64,000 nt of DNA from NCBI GenBank assembly GCA_963710975.1, contig CAVQCG010000001.1, positions 434,001 through 498,000 of the forward strand, in the 5' to 3' direction. The notes below the pieces were generated by a model that did not search any database, was not told where the DNA came from, and saw only the letters and a program-made list of their open reading frames with translations. This stretch comes from JBBQXH01 sp963710975 (GTDB lineage Bacteria > Actinomycetota > Thermoleophilia > Gaiellales > Gaiellaceae). Made by a program: the position numbers and the translations under genes. Below, one piece after another: positions 25,573 to 35,165 of the stretch (position 1 is the first letter of the stretch; each line of letters starts with the position of its first letter).

Positions 25573-25758
25573 TCACGAGGCAGCGAGGATGCCAAGTTCC
25601 TTCGGGTCGGACTGCTCGTTCCGCTGCCGTCGGGCCTCCATGCGTGCGATCTCCCCGGCACGCAGCGTCCAGGAGAACGCGCCACGTGGATCGAATGTGG
25701 GAGTCTCGTAGCACGGTGCCTGCGTCGTGTCCATGTCATTGCTGCTGAGGGGTGCCAT
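25573..25758 (-). CDS. Small protein of unknown function (61 aa)
   Basis: A short frame beginning MAPLSSNDMDTTQAP, with AAGGAG six bases before the ATG. It contains PTFDPRGAFSWTLRAGEIA and a charged helix ARMEARRQRNEQSDPKEL. Codons are G/C-ending like its neighbours. It lies upstream of the peroxiredoxin on the same strand with a 154-bp gap. I do not recognise the family; the FSWTLRAGE segment might be a short peptide motif. Confidence 0.45.
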   Translation of the reverse strand: MAPLSSNDMDTTQAPCYETPTFDPRGAFSWTLRAGEIARMEARRQRNEQSDPKELGILAAS

Positions 25759-25911
25759 GTCGGTCTCCTTGCTCTCTCGGCCGCCCGTGCGGCCTGGGTG
25801 AGGTCAAGGTAGGACGTCGAGAGGAGCGGCACATCGGCACGACTGCCGATTCGCGATACCTAACTTGGGCACAGGTCGGTTCGGACGCTGCATAGGTAGC
25901 GCTGGTCGACC

Positions 25912-27222
25912 GTGCCCACGTCTCCGTGTCATGCTTGCTCCGGCACGGTCGAGGGCGCTACGAACGCGGGAGGACTAACGACGAGCGAGACGCACCAGCC
26001 GGGTTCGACCGTCGTTCTCGTCGGGACACTCGACACGAAGGGCAAGGAGTACGCGTACCTCCGCGACCGCATTCTCGAGCGCGGGGTCGACGTGCTCCTG
26101 GTCGACGCGGGCATCCTCGGCGAGCCGCTCACCGGGCCCGACGTGACCCGCCAGGACGTGGCAGCGGCAGCCGGCGCGGACGTGCAGACCCTCGCCGACG
26201 CTCGCGATCGCGCGACGGCTATCGAGACGATGGGCCGCGGCGCTGCGGAGGTCGTTCGCCGGCTCCACGCCGATGGCCGGCTCGACGCGATCGGCGCGCT
26301 CGGTGGAACGGGCGGCACGACGCTCGCCACGCACGCGATGCGGGCTCTCCCCGTCGGCGTGCCGAAGCTGATGGTCTCCACCGTCGCGTCGGGCGATACG
26401 AGCCCGTACGTCGGCACGCTGGACGTGACGATGATGCATTCGGTCGTCGACGTCGCCGGGATCAACCGGATCTCGGCACGGATCATCACCAATGCCGCCC
26501 GTGCCCTCGCAGGCATGGCAACGGGGACGGATTCCCCTCTCGACGACGGAAAGCCGCTGATCGTGGCATCGATGTGGGGCGTCACGACACCGTGCGTGAC
26601 GGCGGCCCGCGAGCGGCTCGAGGAGCTTGGCTACGACGTGCTCGTCTTCCACCAGACGGGCACGGGTGGCAGGTCGATGGAGGAGCTGATGGCGACCGGC
26701 CTCGTCGTCGGCGTCCTGGACGTGACCACGACGGAGCTCGCCGACGAGCTCACCGGCGGTATCTGGTCGTCCGGCCCCGAGCGGCTCGAGGTCGCCGGCC
26801 GTCTCGGCATCCCCCAGGTTGTCTCGCTCGGCGCTCTCGACGTGATCGTGATGTCGTCCACTGGGCTTCCAGATCCGCTGCCCGAGCGCTTCGACGGTCG
26901 ACCGATCTATCTCCACGACGATGTCATCGCGGCGACTCGCGCGACGCCGGGGGAGTGCCGGGAGCTCGCGGCGATGGTCGCGCGCAAACTGAATGCCGCC
27001 ACGGGGCCGACGGTTCTGTTCGTGCCGTTGCGTGGCCTCTCGCTGCTCAGCACGGAGGGTCAGGCATTCCACGACCCGGAGGCGGACGAGGCGCTCTTCA
27101 CGACACTGCGCGAGCTCGTCGACCGGTCGAAGGTCGAGGTGCACGAGGTCGACGCCGATGTGAACGACCCGGAGCTCGCTCTCGCGATGGCAGAGCGTCT
27201 GCACGAGCTGGTGACCGGGTGA
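25912..27222 (+). CDS. Tm-1-like ATP-binding domain protein (UPF0261)
   Basis: 436 aa. The N-terminal domain has VVLVGTLDTKGKEYAYLRDR and GALGGTGGTTLATHAMRALP; the C-terminal part is TIM-barrel-like with VLVFHQTGTGGRSMEELM and a final LRGLSLLSTEGQAFHDPEAD. The family is named for the tomato Tm-1 viral-resistance protein; in bacteria it is linked to catabolic clusters and possible hydrolase or isomerase activity, not proven. GTG 25912 is the first start; the family usually begins just before TVVLVGTLD, so a start about 25 residues later is possible. Next gene is 4 bp away. Confidence 0.82.
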   Translation: MPTSPCHACSGTVEGATNAGGLTTSETHQPGSTVVLVGTLDTKGKEYAYLRDRILERGVDVLLVDAGILGEPLTGPDVTRQDVAAAAGADVQTLADARDRATAIETMGRGAAEVVRRLHADGRLDAIGALGGTGGTTLATHAMRALPVGVPKLMVSTVASGDTSPYVGTLDVTMMHSVVDVAGINRISARIITNAARALAGMATGTDSPLDDGKPLIVASMWGVTTPCVTAARERLEELGYDVLVFHQTGTGGRSMEELMATGLVVGVLDVTTTELADELTGGIWSSGPERLEVAGRLGIPQVVSLGALDVIVMSSTGLPDPLPERFDGRPIYLHDDVIAATRATPGECRELAAMVARKLNAATGPTVLFVPLRGLSLLSTEGQAFHDPEADEALFTTLRELVDRSKVEVHEVDADVNDPELALAMAERLHELVTG

Positions 27223-27226
27223 CCGG

Positions 27227-29538
27227 GTGACGGCGCCGCTGACGACGCTGATCGGGCGTGAGGGAAGCGTTGCCGAGGCCGAGGCACTTCTCCGCCGGGA
27301 GGACGTACGCCTGCTCACGATCACCGGCCCCGGAGGGGTCGGGAAGACGCGCTTCGCGGGCGCGGTCGCTGCGAAGGTGGCTGACCAGTTTGCGGACGGC
27401 GTCGTCCTCGTGGCGCTCCAGTCGGTCAGGGACCCCGGCCACGTGACCGGCACGATCGCACGGTCGCTCGGGCTCTTCGATGGCGAGGGCGACCTCGAGC
27501 AGCGCCTCGTCGCGCACATCGAGGGCCGCCAACTGCTGGTCGTCGTCGACAACTTCGAGCAAGTCGTCGAAGCCGCACCGTCGCTCGCGGCGATCGTCGT
27601 CGCGAGCCCGAGCCTGAAGGTCGCCGTGACGAGTCGCACGCGGCTGCGCGTCGCCGGTGAGCAGGAGTTCCCACTCGCTCCACTCACGCACGAGGCCGCC
27701 GTCAGCGTATTCCTGGAGCGGGCGCGCGCGGTGCGTCCAGACTTCCAGCCGGACGAGGCCGACTTCGATGCGATCGCTGAGATCTGCGACCAGCTCGACT
27801 GCTTGCCGCTGGCGATCGAGCTGGCCGCGGCGCGAGTGAAGCTGCTGTCTCCACGGGCGATGCTCGCCCGTCTGGAGAGCCGCCTCGAGCTGCTCACCTC
27901 AGGATCGCGAGACGCGCCTGCCCGACATCGAGCGCTGCGCGACACGATCGGCTGGAGCGTCGAGCTTCTCGACGACGACGAGAGAACGCTCTTTCGCCGT
28001 CTGTCCATCTTCGTCGGGGGCTGCACCCTCGACGCGGTCGACGACGTGTGCGGTGCGGGTCTCGACGCAATCGGCTCTCTCGTCGACAAGAGCCTCGTCC
28101 GCGCCGATGGTGAGCGCTTCGGCATGCTCGAGACGATCCGCGAATACGCGGGCGAACTGCTCGCTTCGAGCGCCGAAGCGGATGACATCCGGCGGGCTCA
28201 CGCCGACCATTACCTGCGCCTCGCCCGGGCGGCCGCGCCAGGTCTGGCCTCCTCCGACGAGGCGACGTGGCGGGCGACGCTCGAGATCGAGCACGACAAC
28301 CTTCGCGCAGCGTTGCGCTTCTCGCTGGACGGCGCAGACCCCGCGGGGGCGCTGCGAGCTCTGCGGCTCTGCTCTGGCGCTTCTGGTTCGAGCGTGGCTA
28401 CCTGAGCGAGGGCCGGCTCTGGCTCGACGAGTCGCTCGCCGCCTCGCCGGAGGCCTCACCGACACGAGCCCGTGCGCTGAGCGGGAACGGCGTACTCGCG
28501 CACTACCAGGGCGATTACGACCGTGCCGAGGATCTCTGCCAGGAGGCACTCGAGCTCTCCCGTTCGCTAGAGGACTCGAAGGGTGTCGCGGAGGCGTACA
28601 CGGGGCTGGCGCTGGTACGAAGAACCCGCGGAGACTACCCGGAAGCGGAGGAGCTCTTCCAGAAGGCCCTTTCCGTGTACGAAGATCTCGGCGAGGAGGA
28701 GGGGATTGCGCGTGCGCTCGACCGGTTCGCCCTGAACTTCATCGTCACGGGAGAAGACGACCGTGCCCGTCCCCTCTTCGAGCGCAGTCTCGAGCTGTTC
28801 CGGCGGCTCGGCGACTCGCACGGCATCGCCCTGGAGCTCTACGGCCTTGCCTGCGCCCGTCCTCCTGGCGCTCACGTCGCCGCGCGCGCGCAGGTCGACG
28901 AGAGCCTCGAGATCTTGCGCGACGAGGGCGACCGCCGCAACCTCGCGAAGGTGCTCTGGAACGCTGCGGACATCGACGCCGACCTCGGTGACCCCGAGTC
29001 CGCTGCGGCGCAGTTCGAGGAGTCGTTGACGCTCTTCATCGAGTTCGGCGATCGCTGGTTCTGTGGGATCGTGCTCGAGTCGGCAGCCTTTCTGGCCGCC
29101 GGGAGCGGCGACGCCGAGCGCGCCGTCCGCCTTCTCGGCGCCTCCGATGCGATCTGGGCAGCGCTCGAGGTCCCGCTTCTGACGCGGTTCCGCGAACGTC
29201 ACGACGACGTGCTCGCCGAGGCGCGCAGCAGCCTGGGAGAGGCCCAGTTCGCGGCGGCCTGGGACGAGGGCAGGCGGCTCCCTGTCCGCGCAGCGGTCGA
29301 GCTCGTGTCAGCGATGCGAACAGGCATCGGCATCGATTCCCTGGAAGGTCTGACCCCACGGGAACTCGAGGTGCTCGCCCTTGTCTCCACCGGCCGCACG
29401 GATGCGGAGGTCGCGGAGGAGCTTGTCGTCAGCCTCCGCACCGTCCACGCGCACCTCCGCTCGATCTACCGCAAGTGCGACGTGCACACGCGAAGCGCCG
29501 CGACACGCTACGCGCTCGAGCACGAGCTCGTCGGCTGA
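27227..29538 (+). CDS. NB-ARC/LuxR transcriptional regulator (AfsR/SARP-like ATPase, frameshifted)
   Basis: About 770 aa if one missing base near 28365 is restored (span 2312 bp). N-terminal STAND ATPase: Walker A TGPGGVGKTRFAGAV, Walker B LLVVVDNFEQVV, sensor VAVTSRTRLRV and CLPLAIELAAARVKLLSPRA. After the shift come TPR repeats (GDYDRAEDLCQEALELS, GDYPEAEELFQKALSVYEDL) and a C-terminal LuxR helix-turn-helix LTPRELEVLALVSTGRTDAE. Starts at GTG 27227, 4 bp after the Tm-1-like gene, so coupled. It is a signal-integrating activator; the inducer is unknown, probably related to its partner gene. Confidence 0.82.
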
Positions 29539-29548
29539 GACACCGGCG

Positions 29549-31009
29549 TCAGGTCGTGCCCGCCTCCGCGGCGAGGGACGCGAGAAGCGACTCGGCGCTG
29601 GGCAGGTCCTCCTCGATGTCGCAGGGCCAGCCGACGCCAAAGGGTGCCGCGACGACGCTCCCTGCCTGGATCCTGCCGTCGGTGATGTCGAGCACGGGGT
29701 GGCCATCCGCCTGAGCGGCGTAGAGGTCAGGGTGGCAGCGCATCGTCTCCTGCTCGACGCGCGGCGAGAGGCTCGTCAGATCCCTGAGGTAGTGGTAGCC
29801 GTTTCGCTCCGGCTCGTCGATCCCGAGCGTGCCGATCACGGCCAGATCGGCGAGCAGGGAGACCGGGCCGATCGTGGAGAGATCCTCGGCGCTGTAGACG
29901 AACGTGCGCCCAGGATGCTGCCGTCGCAGCTGCTCGATCCGGCAGGCATTGCCGAGGCCCTTGAACACACCCTTCGAGCTCTTGAAGGATCCGCCGTCGT
30001 AGCCGGCCTGGATCGCCCGGGCGACGGCGTCCAGGGAGTCGTCGGCCTCGTCGATGATCAGCCGCGGACGCCCCGGCCACGCGGCGAGCTCGACCCCGGT
30101 TTCCTCGCCGAGGGACAGCGTGCGCGGGAGCGGCTGCTCGACGTAGTCGACCCGGCGGGCGAGCTCGGCCGTCGGCTCGTTCGCCGCCAGTTCGTCCCAG
30201 AAGGCTCGCAGCGCGGGCGCGTCCGCGAACTGCTCGTTTCCGTCGAGCGTCACCCGGTAATCCCCACTTGTCTCCCGTTCGAGCACGTCGCGGACCCGCT
30301 CGAGCCGAGCGATGTCCGCGTATCGGTCCCCGCGAACCTTCACCTTGAACCGACGCAGGCCGTACCGCCTGATGCAGGCCTCGAGGCTGGCCGGCAAGCC
30401 GTCCGCCGGCCCGGTCGAGCTCAGGTCGCCTTCGGCAAGCGCATCGCTGAGGCCCACGGTGTGCCGGATGCGAATGTCGGTCAGGGGCCGCGGCGGCAGG
30501 AGCTCGCGCGCAGAGTGGCCCGCCGACTCCGGGTGCATCACTTCGAGGCGGAGACCGAGCGCGTTCGAGCGCACCGCCTCTGCAAACGGAACGTTCCCGG
30601 CGCGGCAGAACGCGTCGATCGCCGCTCGCTCGACGAGCGACACGCCGAAGCCGGCGAGCAGCGGGGCGATCCCCGCTTCGTTTCGGACGACCTGCTCGAG
30701 GTAGACGGCGTGCCAGAGGTCGAAGACCGATTCCCGCTGCCGACACCGAGCGGCCGCGGCACACGCGCTCTCGATCACGTCGATCATCTCGGCTGCGTCG
30801 TCGCGGTACGACGTCTCTGGATTCTTCGTGAACCACTTCGGCGCCAGGTTGTCGGCGGCTACGCCGAGCGTCCGCCGGCCGTCGACGTCCATCGTGACGA
30901 ACAAGAGCACGTGCACGAGCTCCGTCATCTCGGCGATGCCGAAACGGAACGGGATGCGCGTGCCAACGAGCGCGCCCCGGAGCCGCCAGTCCAGAAGCTC
31001 GATGCTCAT
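29549..31009 (-). CDS. Enolase-superfamily enzyme (mandelate racemase/muconate lactonizing-like)
   Basis: 486 aa. The catalytic stations can be read: lysine in RRFKVKVRGD, metal ligands Asp in RVTLDGNEQF, Glu in VDYVEQPL and Asp in LIIDEADDS, and the far-side lysine in GSFKSSKGVF. It abstracts the alpha proton of a carboxylate; substrate not assignable, though the long N-terminal region (about 200 residues) is unusual for a simple racemase. It lies 20 bp after the amidohydrolase on the same strand and is likely cotranscribed with it. Confidence 0.85.
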   Translation of the reverse strand: MSIELLDWRLRGALVGTRIPFRFGIAEMTELVHVLLFVTMDVDGRRTLGVAADNLAPKWFTKNPETSYRDDAAEMIDVIESACAAAARCRQRESVFDLWHAVYLEQVVRNEAGIAPLLAGFGVSLVERAAIDAFCRAGNVPFAEAVRSNALGLRLEVMHPESAGHSARELLPPRPLTDIRIRHTVGLSDALAEGDLSSTGPADGLPASLEACIRRYGLRRFKVKVRGDRYADIARLERVRDVLERETSGDYRVTLDGNEQFADAPALRAFWDELAANEPTAELARRVDYVEQPLPRTLSLGEETGVELAAWPGRPRLIIDEADDSLDAVARAIQAGYDGGSFKSSKGVFKGLGNACRIEQLRRQHPGRTFVYSAEDLSTIGPVSLLADLAVIGTLGIDEPERNGYHYLRDLTSLSPRVEQETMRCHPDLYAAQADGHPVLDITDGRIQAGSVVAAPFGVGWPCDIEEDLPSAESLLASLAAEAGTT

Positions 31010-31029
31010 GCCCTGGTTAGAGGCCTAGC

Positions 31030-31959
31030 TCACTCCAGGCCGTAGATCCGCGCGGCGTTACCGCCGAGCATGAGGTCGAGGCCGGCGGCTGGAAGCGGAT
31101 CGAAACCGAGCTTGGCCGCAAGTGCCGGCAGCGTCTCACGAAAGAGCTCGAGGCTCTCGCCGGGCGTCGTGACGGGGAAGTCCGTGCCCCACAGGATGCG
31201 GTCGTACGTGCAGCCGAACCGCGGGCAGCGCAGGAGGTGCCGCAGCACGATCTCCGGCTCCTCGATCGTCGCCCAGTAGCTCGTGTCGACGTACACGTTC
31301 GTGTGCTTGCCGACGAGACACATCGCCTCCTCGATCCACGGCACGCCGAAGTGGCAGCAGATCAGGACAAGCTCGCGGAAGTCGCGCGCGACGTCGTCGA
31401 GCTGAGCCGGGCGCTGGTACTTCATCGGCGCGTCGACGAGCGTCGTCCACGACTGATGGACGATGACCGGGATGCCGAGCTCGAGCGCCTTCGCGTAGAT
31501 CGGCCAGCACAGCTCGCGATCGTCCGGGCGGTAGTGGTTGTACGTGGGGTACAGCTTGACCGCCCGAGCGCCAAACTCACGGACGCAGCGCTCCATCTCG
31601 CCGAGGACAGTGGCGCCCTCGTAGCGGGGGTTGACGGACATGACGGGAAGCGTCTGGTCCGGATACCGCCGGTGTACCTCCGCGATGTAGTCGTTCGACA
31701 CGTGCGCCCCCGAGATCTCCCGGGTCGACGGGTCACGCCCGTACAACTTCGGCTCCCGGGGCGCGACGGCGTACAGCATCACCTTACTGACGCCGGCCGC
31801 GCGGTAGGCCTCCATCATTCCGGGGATGTCGGTGCCCTCGTAGACGGTGGCGGGAATGGCTGCGCCGGAAGCCCGTACCGCGGGTTCGATCACCTCCTCG
31901 AGGAACTTCGGGGACGCCCAGGTCTTCTCCGAGACGTGGGCGTGGCTGTCGACGATCAT
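31030..31959 (-). CDS. Amidohydrolase family 2 (metal-dependent hydrolase/decarboxylase)
   Basis: 309 aa from ATG 31959 behind GAGAGGAG. TIM-barrel metal ligands: IVDSHAHVSEK (HxH), IPVIVHQSW, LICCHFGVPW and RILWGTDFPVT. The family (amidohydrolase 2, ACMSD-like) opens lactones or decarboxylates aromatic acids. Together with the enolase-superfamily enzyme it probably forms a short catabolic pathway for a sugar acid or aromatic acid; this is inference. Confidence 0.85.
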   Translation of the reverse strand: MIVDSHAHVSEKTWASPKFLEEVIEPAVRASGAAIPATVYEGTDIPGMMEAYRAAGVSKVMLYAVAPREPKLYGRDPSTREISGAHVSNDYIAEVHRRYPDQTLPVMSVNPRYEGATVLGEMERCVREFGARAVKLYPTYNHYRPDDRELCWPIYAKALELGIPVIVHQSWTTLVDAPMKYQRPAQLDDVARDFRELVLICCHFGVPWIEEAMCLVGKHTNVYVDTSYWATIEEPEIVLRHLLRCPRFGCTYDRILWGTDFPVTTPGESLELFRETLPALAAKLGFDPLPAAGLDLMLGGNAARIYGLE

Positions 31960-32176
31960 CCGTGACTCCTCTCTTCGCTGCACCACGGTGTGGGAGCTCT
32001 CGGGGGGTCAAGGTACTGGCTCCACGAGCGGGTTGCGACCGTTCTCGAGGGAAATGGCACCACCTGCCACTTTCCGCGATCAAGCGATACGCGGCCGACG
32101 TGACCTCGACGCGGACGCGTCCAACACAGGCACTCCTTTCGATTCACGCCAGATTCGGCCCGATTCCGGGGGATCT

Positions 32177-32201
32177 GGGCACTCGAATCGGGTTAGTGCC
32201 C
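32177..32201 (-). terminator. Hairpin overlapping the stop of the serine hydrolase gene
   Basis: GGGCACT pairs with AGTGCCC (7 bp) around the TAA stop. An alternative arm pairs CCCGATTC (from 32159) with GAATCGGG (to 32192), mutually exclusive with the first. No T-tract. Confidence 0.4.
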
Positions 32202-33734
32202 AATCGCAGTTGAAGAGCGTCGACGAGCACGTCCGGCGCCACGCTGGCGAACGGCGATTGCCACGCCACCGGCAGCCAACGCAGCCGTCACCCAGCGCCT
32301 TTGCTTCCACCCGGGCCGCTTCTCGAGCGTCAGCGGAAACACGTCGAGGTGCAGCGCCGTTGTTCCCGCGCCTGTTTTGCGGTTGAACACGATCCGGGCG
32401 GTGCCTAGCCCGAACCGGGCAAGGTCGATCCGAAAGACATAGGGATCGTTGTTGTCGTCGGGGTGGAGGCGTAGGCCCTTGAGCAGCGAAGGGACAGGAC
32501 CCAGCACTCGAAGCGTGAGCTGGCCGCGGCGGACGAGGACTTCGGCTCCGGCACTCACCATCGCCCTCGCACGAACGTCGGTGACGGGGCCGGGAGGGCT
32601 ATAGCTTCCGCAGAGGTCGTCCCATACCTCGGGGTGTTGCGGCACGTCGGTTCGGACCCTGTCGTCGGGGATGCCAAGCAGGAGGCGGAGAAGGGCTGCG
32701 GTTTCCCAGGGCAGCCAGAGTGGCGTCGGGCTGCCCGCGTTGGCGAAGGCGATGACGCCGATCCCGTCGTCGGGGGCAACGAACAGCTGCGAGCTGAAGC
32801 CAGGCAGGATCCCTTGATGCTCGACCATGCGATGGGCGCCCGCCTGCGCGCGGAAGAACGCCAACCCGATGCCCGGTACCCGAGGGTCGGGCTGATAGTG
32901 GGGGTCGAACATGCTGGCGAGCGTCTCGGGTTTGAGTACCGAGCCGTGCCCGTTCGCGCCACCGCCCTGAAGCGCCGCGACGTAGCGGGCCATGTCCCTC
33001 GTCGTGGAATAGACGAACCCGGCACCCCCAAGCGCGAACTCACGCTCGGCGACCGCCTTGAGGCCACCGGACCGCAACACGTACCCAGTGGCCAAACGAG
33101 GCCGCACTCGCTCCCGAACGGTGTCTGTGTGTTCCATGCCGAGGGGACGGAAGACGCGCTCGAGGAGGTAGCGGCCGAATGGTTCCTCGCTCACGTCCTG
33201 CACGATCTGGCCCAGAGTGGCGAAGCCGTGGTCGGTGTACGCGAACCTGGTGCCCGGCTCGGCCTCGACGCGCAGCCCACCCCGGTAGTAGTCGGCGAGA
33301 GACGGGACGGCTCCGCTCTTCACCTCCGATCCCAAGGTGGGTCGCAGCAGGTCCGTGAGTCCTCGCAGCTCACCGATTCCGGAGGTATGGGTCAACAGGT
33401 GCCGCAGCGTGACTGGCCGGAAGCCGGCCTTCGCAGGGATCAGCCGATAGGCACGTAGGTAGTCGTTGGCGGGCGCGTCGAGATCGACCAGCCCCCGCTC
33501 CCACAGCTGCATGACGGCAATCGCCGTGAACGTCTTACTGATGGACGCGATCCGAAACACGGTGTCTTCGGTTACGGGAGTGTTCGACGTCACATCCGCG
33601 AGGCCGTGTCCGTAGAACCACTCCAGCGCGTCGCCTCGTACCACCCCCACGGCCAGACCGGCAACGGGCCAACGGTTCAGGATCTCAACGACCCTCGCCT
33701 TCACCTCGAACTCTTTCATCGGCGCCCCCACCAT
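32193..33734 (-). CDS. Serine hydrolase, class C beta-lactamase fold (EstB/AmpC-like)
   Basis: 513 aa. Catalytic motif SxxK is FRIASISKTFTAIAV; the tyrosine motif is FAYTDHGFATLG (Y-x-D in place of Y-x-N), and the third motif is MVEHQGILPGFSS (HxG in place of KTG). This pattern fits esterases, D-peptidases or transesterases rather than a true beta-lactamase. A C-terminal extension of about 150 residues follows. A hydrophobic segment (WVTAALAAGGVAIAV) close to the C-terminus could anchor it. No signal peptide is seen. Confidence 0.82.
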   Translation of the reverse strand: MVGAPMKEFEVKARVVEILNRWPVAGLAVGVVRGDALEWFYGHGLADVTSNTPVTEDTVFRIASISKTFTAIAVMQLWERGLVDLDAPANDYLRAYRLIPAKAGFRPVTLRHLLTHTSGIGELRGLTDLLRPTLGSEVKSGAVPSLADYYRGGLRVEAEPGTRFAYTDHGFATLGQIVQDVSEEPFGRYLLERVFRPLGMEHTDTVRERVRPRLATGYVLRSGGLKAVAEREFALGGAGFVYSTTRDMARYVAALQGGGANGHGSVLKPETLASMFDPHYQPDPRVPGIGLAFFRAQAGAHRMVEHQGILPGFSSQLFVAPDDGIGVIAFANAGSPTPLWLPWETAALLRLLLGIPDDRVRTDVPQHPEVWDDLCGSYSPPGPVTDVRARAMVSAGAEVLVRRGQLTLRVLGPVPSLLKGLRLHPDDNNDPYVFRIDLARFGLGTARIVFNRKTGAGTTALHLDVFPLTLEKRPGWKQRRWVTAALAAGGVAIAVRQRGAGRARRRSSTAIGH

Positions 33735-33887
33735 TATCCCCTTCCGATGTTGCTCCCTTCAGCAACTCGCATGCGCCGAGATTCGGCGGTCGAGCCATCG
33801 GCGGGAGCGAGCCTGAAACGTCGAAGGCTCACGCCCGCGGTCGAGGGCGTTCTCGCAGCCGCTGCGGTGCGTTCCGTGTTCCTCTCC

Positions 33888-34362
33888 TCACGGAGATGCA
33901 TCGCGGGCGTTAGCGCGGTCGCGCACAGGATGGACGGGTGGGTTTCGGCTTCGGTAGAGAATGGGTCGTCTTGTGAGGTAGCCGATCGGGACGCTCCAGG
34001 CATGTACGAGTCGGCTGAATGGCCAGACTACGAAGAGGAGCAGCGTCGAGACCACATGAATCTGGAAGATGAAGGGTGCGTTCGCCATGAGCTCTGCGTT
34101 CGGGTCGAAGCCGAAGATCCCGCGGAACCAAGGGCTTACGGTCTCGCGGTAGGCGTATTCGTCGATCGCAGTACCCCAGATCGTCGCGATCATCCCCGTG
34201 ACGATCGCGAGCGCCAGGATCGGATACATCACGAGGTCGCCGCGACTTGTTGTCGCTCTCACCCGTGGAACGGCGGCGCGGCGCGCGACCAGGATGGCGA
34301 AGCCTGCCGTCATCACGACCCCGCTGATGATTCCGGCGATGGTGGCGAGCAGGCTCGCCGGT
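33888..34362 (-). pseudogene. narI: narI remnant (C-terminal part of respiratory nitrate reductase gamma subunit)
   Basis: The encoded stretch reads LLATIAGIISGVVMTAGFAI, then YRETVSPWFRGIFGFDPNAE, MANAPFIFQIHVVSTLLLF and RLVHAWSVPIGYLTRRP, which are the last three membrane helices of NarI with its heme-ligand histidines. The N-terminal half is missing: similarity stops abruptly at about 34362. There are no narGHJ genes in the window. It is a truncated relic, or one side of an assembly or deletion junction. Confidence 0.78.
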
Positions 34363-34364
34363 CG

Positions 34365-34832
34365 AACATCGGACCATCGACGATCAGCCGGCTCGAGACC
34401 GGACGTCGCCGCTTGGCGGTCGACCACCTCGTGATCCTGGCGCGGGCGCTCGACACCACCATCGACGAGCTGCTGGTCGACGACGCGGACGACGATGTCG
34501 TGATCCGGCCCACACGCGATGAGGCGAACGGAGTCACATTCTGGCTGCTCACCCACCGGGACGACCCGTCGGGAAGGATCGTCGCCAAGGTGCGGACGCC
34601 CGCGCGCGAACGGCTTCCCGAAACGCAAGTCCATCCCGGCCGCGACTGGTTCTACGTATTGGACGGAACCGTCCGCCTCAGGCTCGGTGACCGCGAGGTC
34701 CTCGTGGAAGCCGGGCAAGCAGCCAGCTTCGACACCATGACGCCCCACAGCATGATCGGCCACGGCGGCCCGGCCGAACTGTTGACCATCCTCGACCACC
34801 ACGGGGAGCGCGCCCACCTCCACGAAGCCTGA
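34365..34832 (+). pseudogene. XRE-family regulator with cupin domain, N-terminally truncated
   Basis: Begins in the middle of the helix-turn-helix (IGPSTISRLETGRRRLAVDH, then LVILARALDTTIDELL) and continues with a cupin (VHPGRDWFYVLDGTVRLRLG and MTPHSMIGHGGPAELL). The first helices and start codon are missing: similarity begins at the same point where narI stops. The rest of the domain is intact to its stop at 34832. Confidence 0.7.
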
Positions 34833-35165
34833 GGACGAGGGTATGCGACGCTCGCAGGGCGTCGCGCTGTGGATGGCTGGCGCGTCGATCCGGGCGATGA
34901 CGGGTCTCATGTCGCGCGCGAGGGACGTGCTACAGACTCCCACTGTGCGACGAACGCGTGACTTGGCGACCGGCGCTTCTCGACGTCCAATCAACGCAAG
35001 CGATGCCAGCTCGCCTCAGTAGAGCATCGAGGGTCCAAAGCTAGCCCGACGCCCCGAGAGCTCGAAGCTCGATGGTTTGAGTGAGCACGGTACCTCGGCG
35101 AGCGAACGGAATAGCAACCGTGCGTGAATTGCAGGCACTTCGTTGTACGTTCTGCAACGAGCGAA
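34833..35165. other. Gene-free interval between the XRE-cupin remnant and tRNA-Ala
   Basis: No convincing gene. A 37-codon frame (ATG about 34910) has no ribosome-binding site and no recognisable similarity. Short hairpins such as CGTTG...CAACG (near 35140-35158) lie just beyond the 3' end of the tRNA and could end its transcript. Confidence 0.4.

Noticed and set aside
31018..31030. Another repeat arm (TAGAGGCCTAG)
   Set aside because: Only seven bases match the arm and no inverted partner is present.
32193..33734. True class C beta-lactamase conferring resistance
   Set aside because: The Y-x-N and KTG motifs are replaced by Y-x-D and HxG, and no signal peptide is present.
33606..34832. A 408-residue protein covering the narI region on the plus strand
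   Set aside because: The first 250 residues are antisense to serine hydrolase and narI and show no family similarity; only the XRE-cupin part is real.
33888..34994. A 368-residue minus-strand protein carrying NarI
   Set aside because: Its first 200 residues are the antisense of the XRE-cupin gene; only the C-terminal NarI part is convincing.
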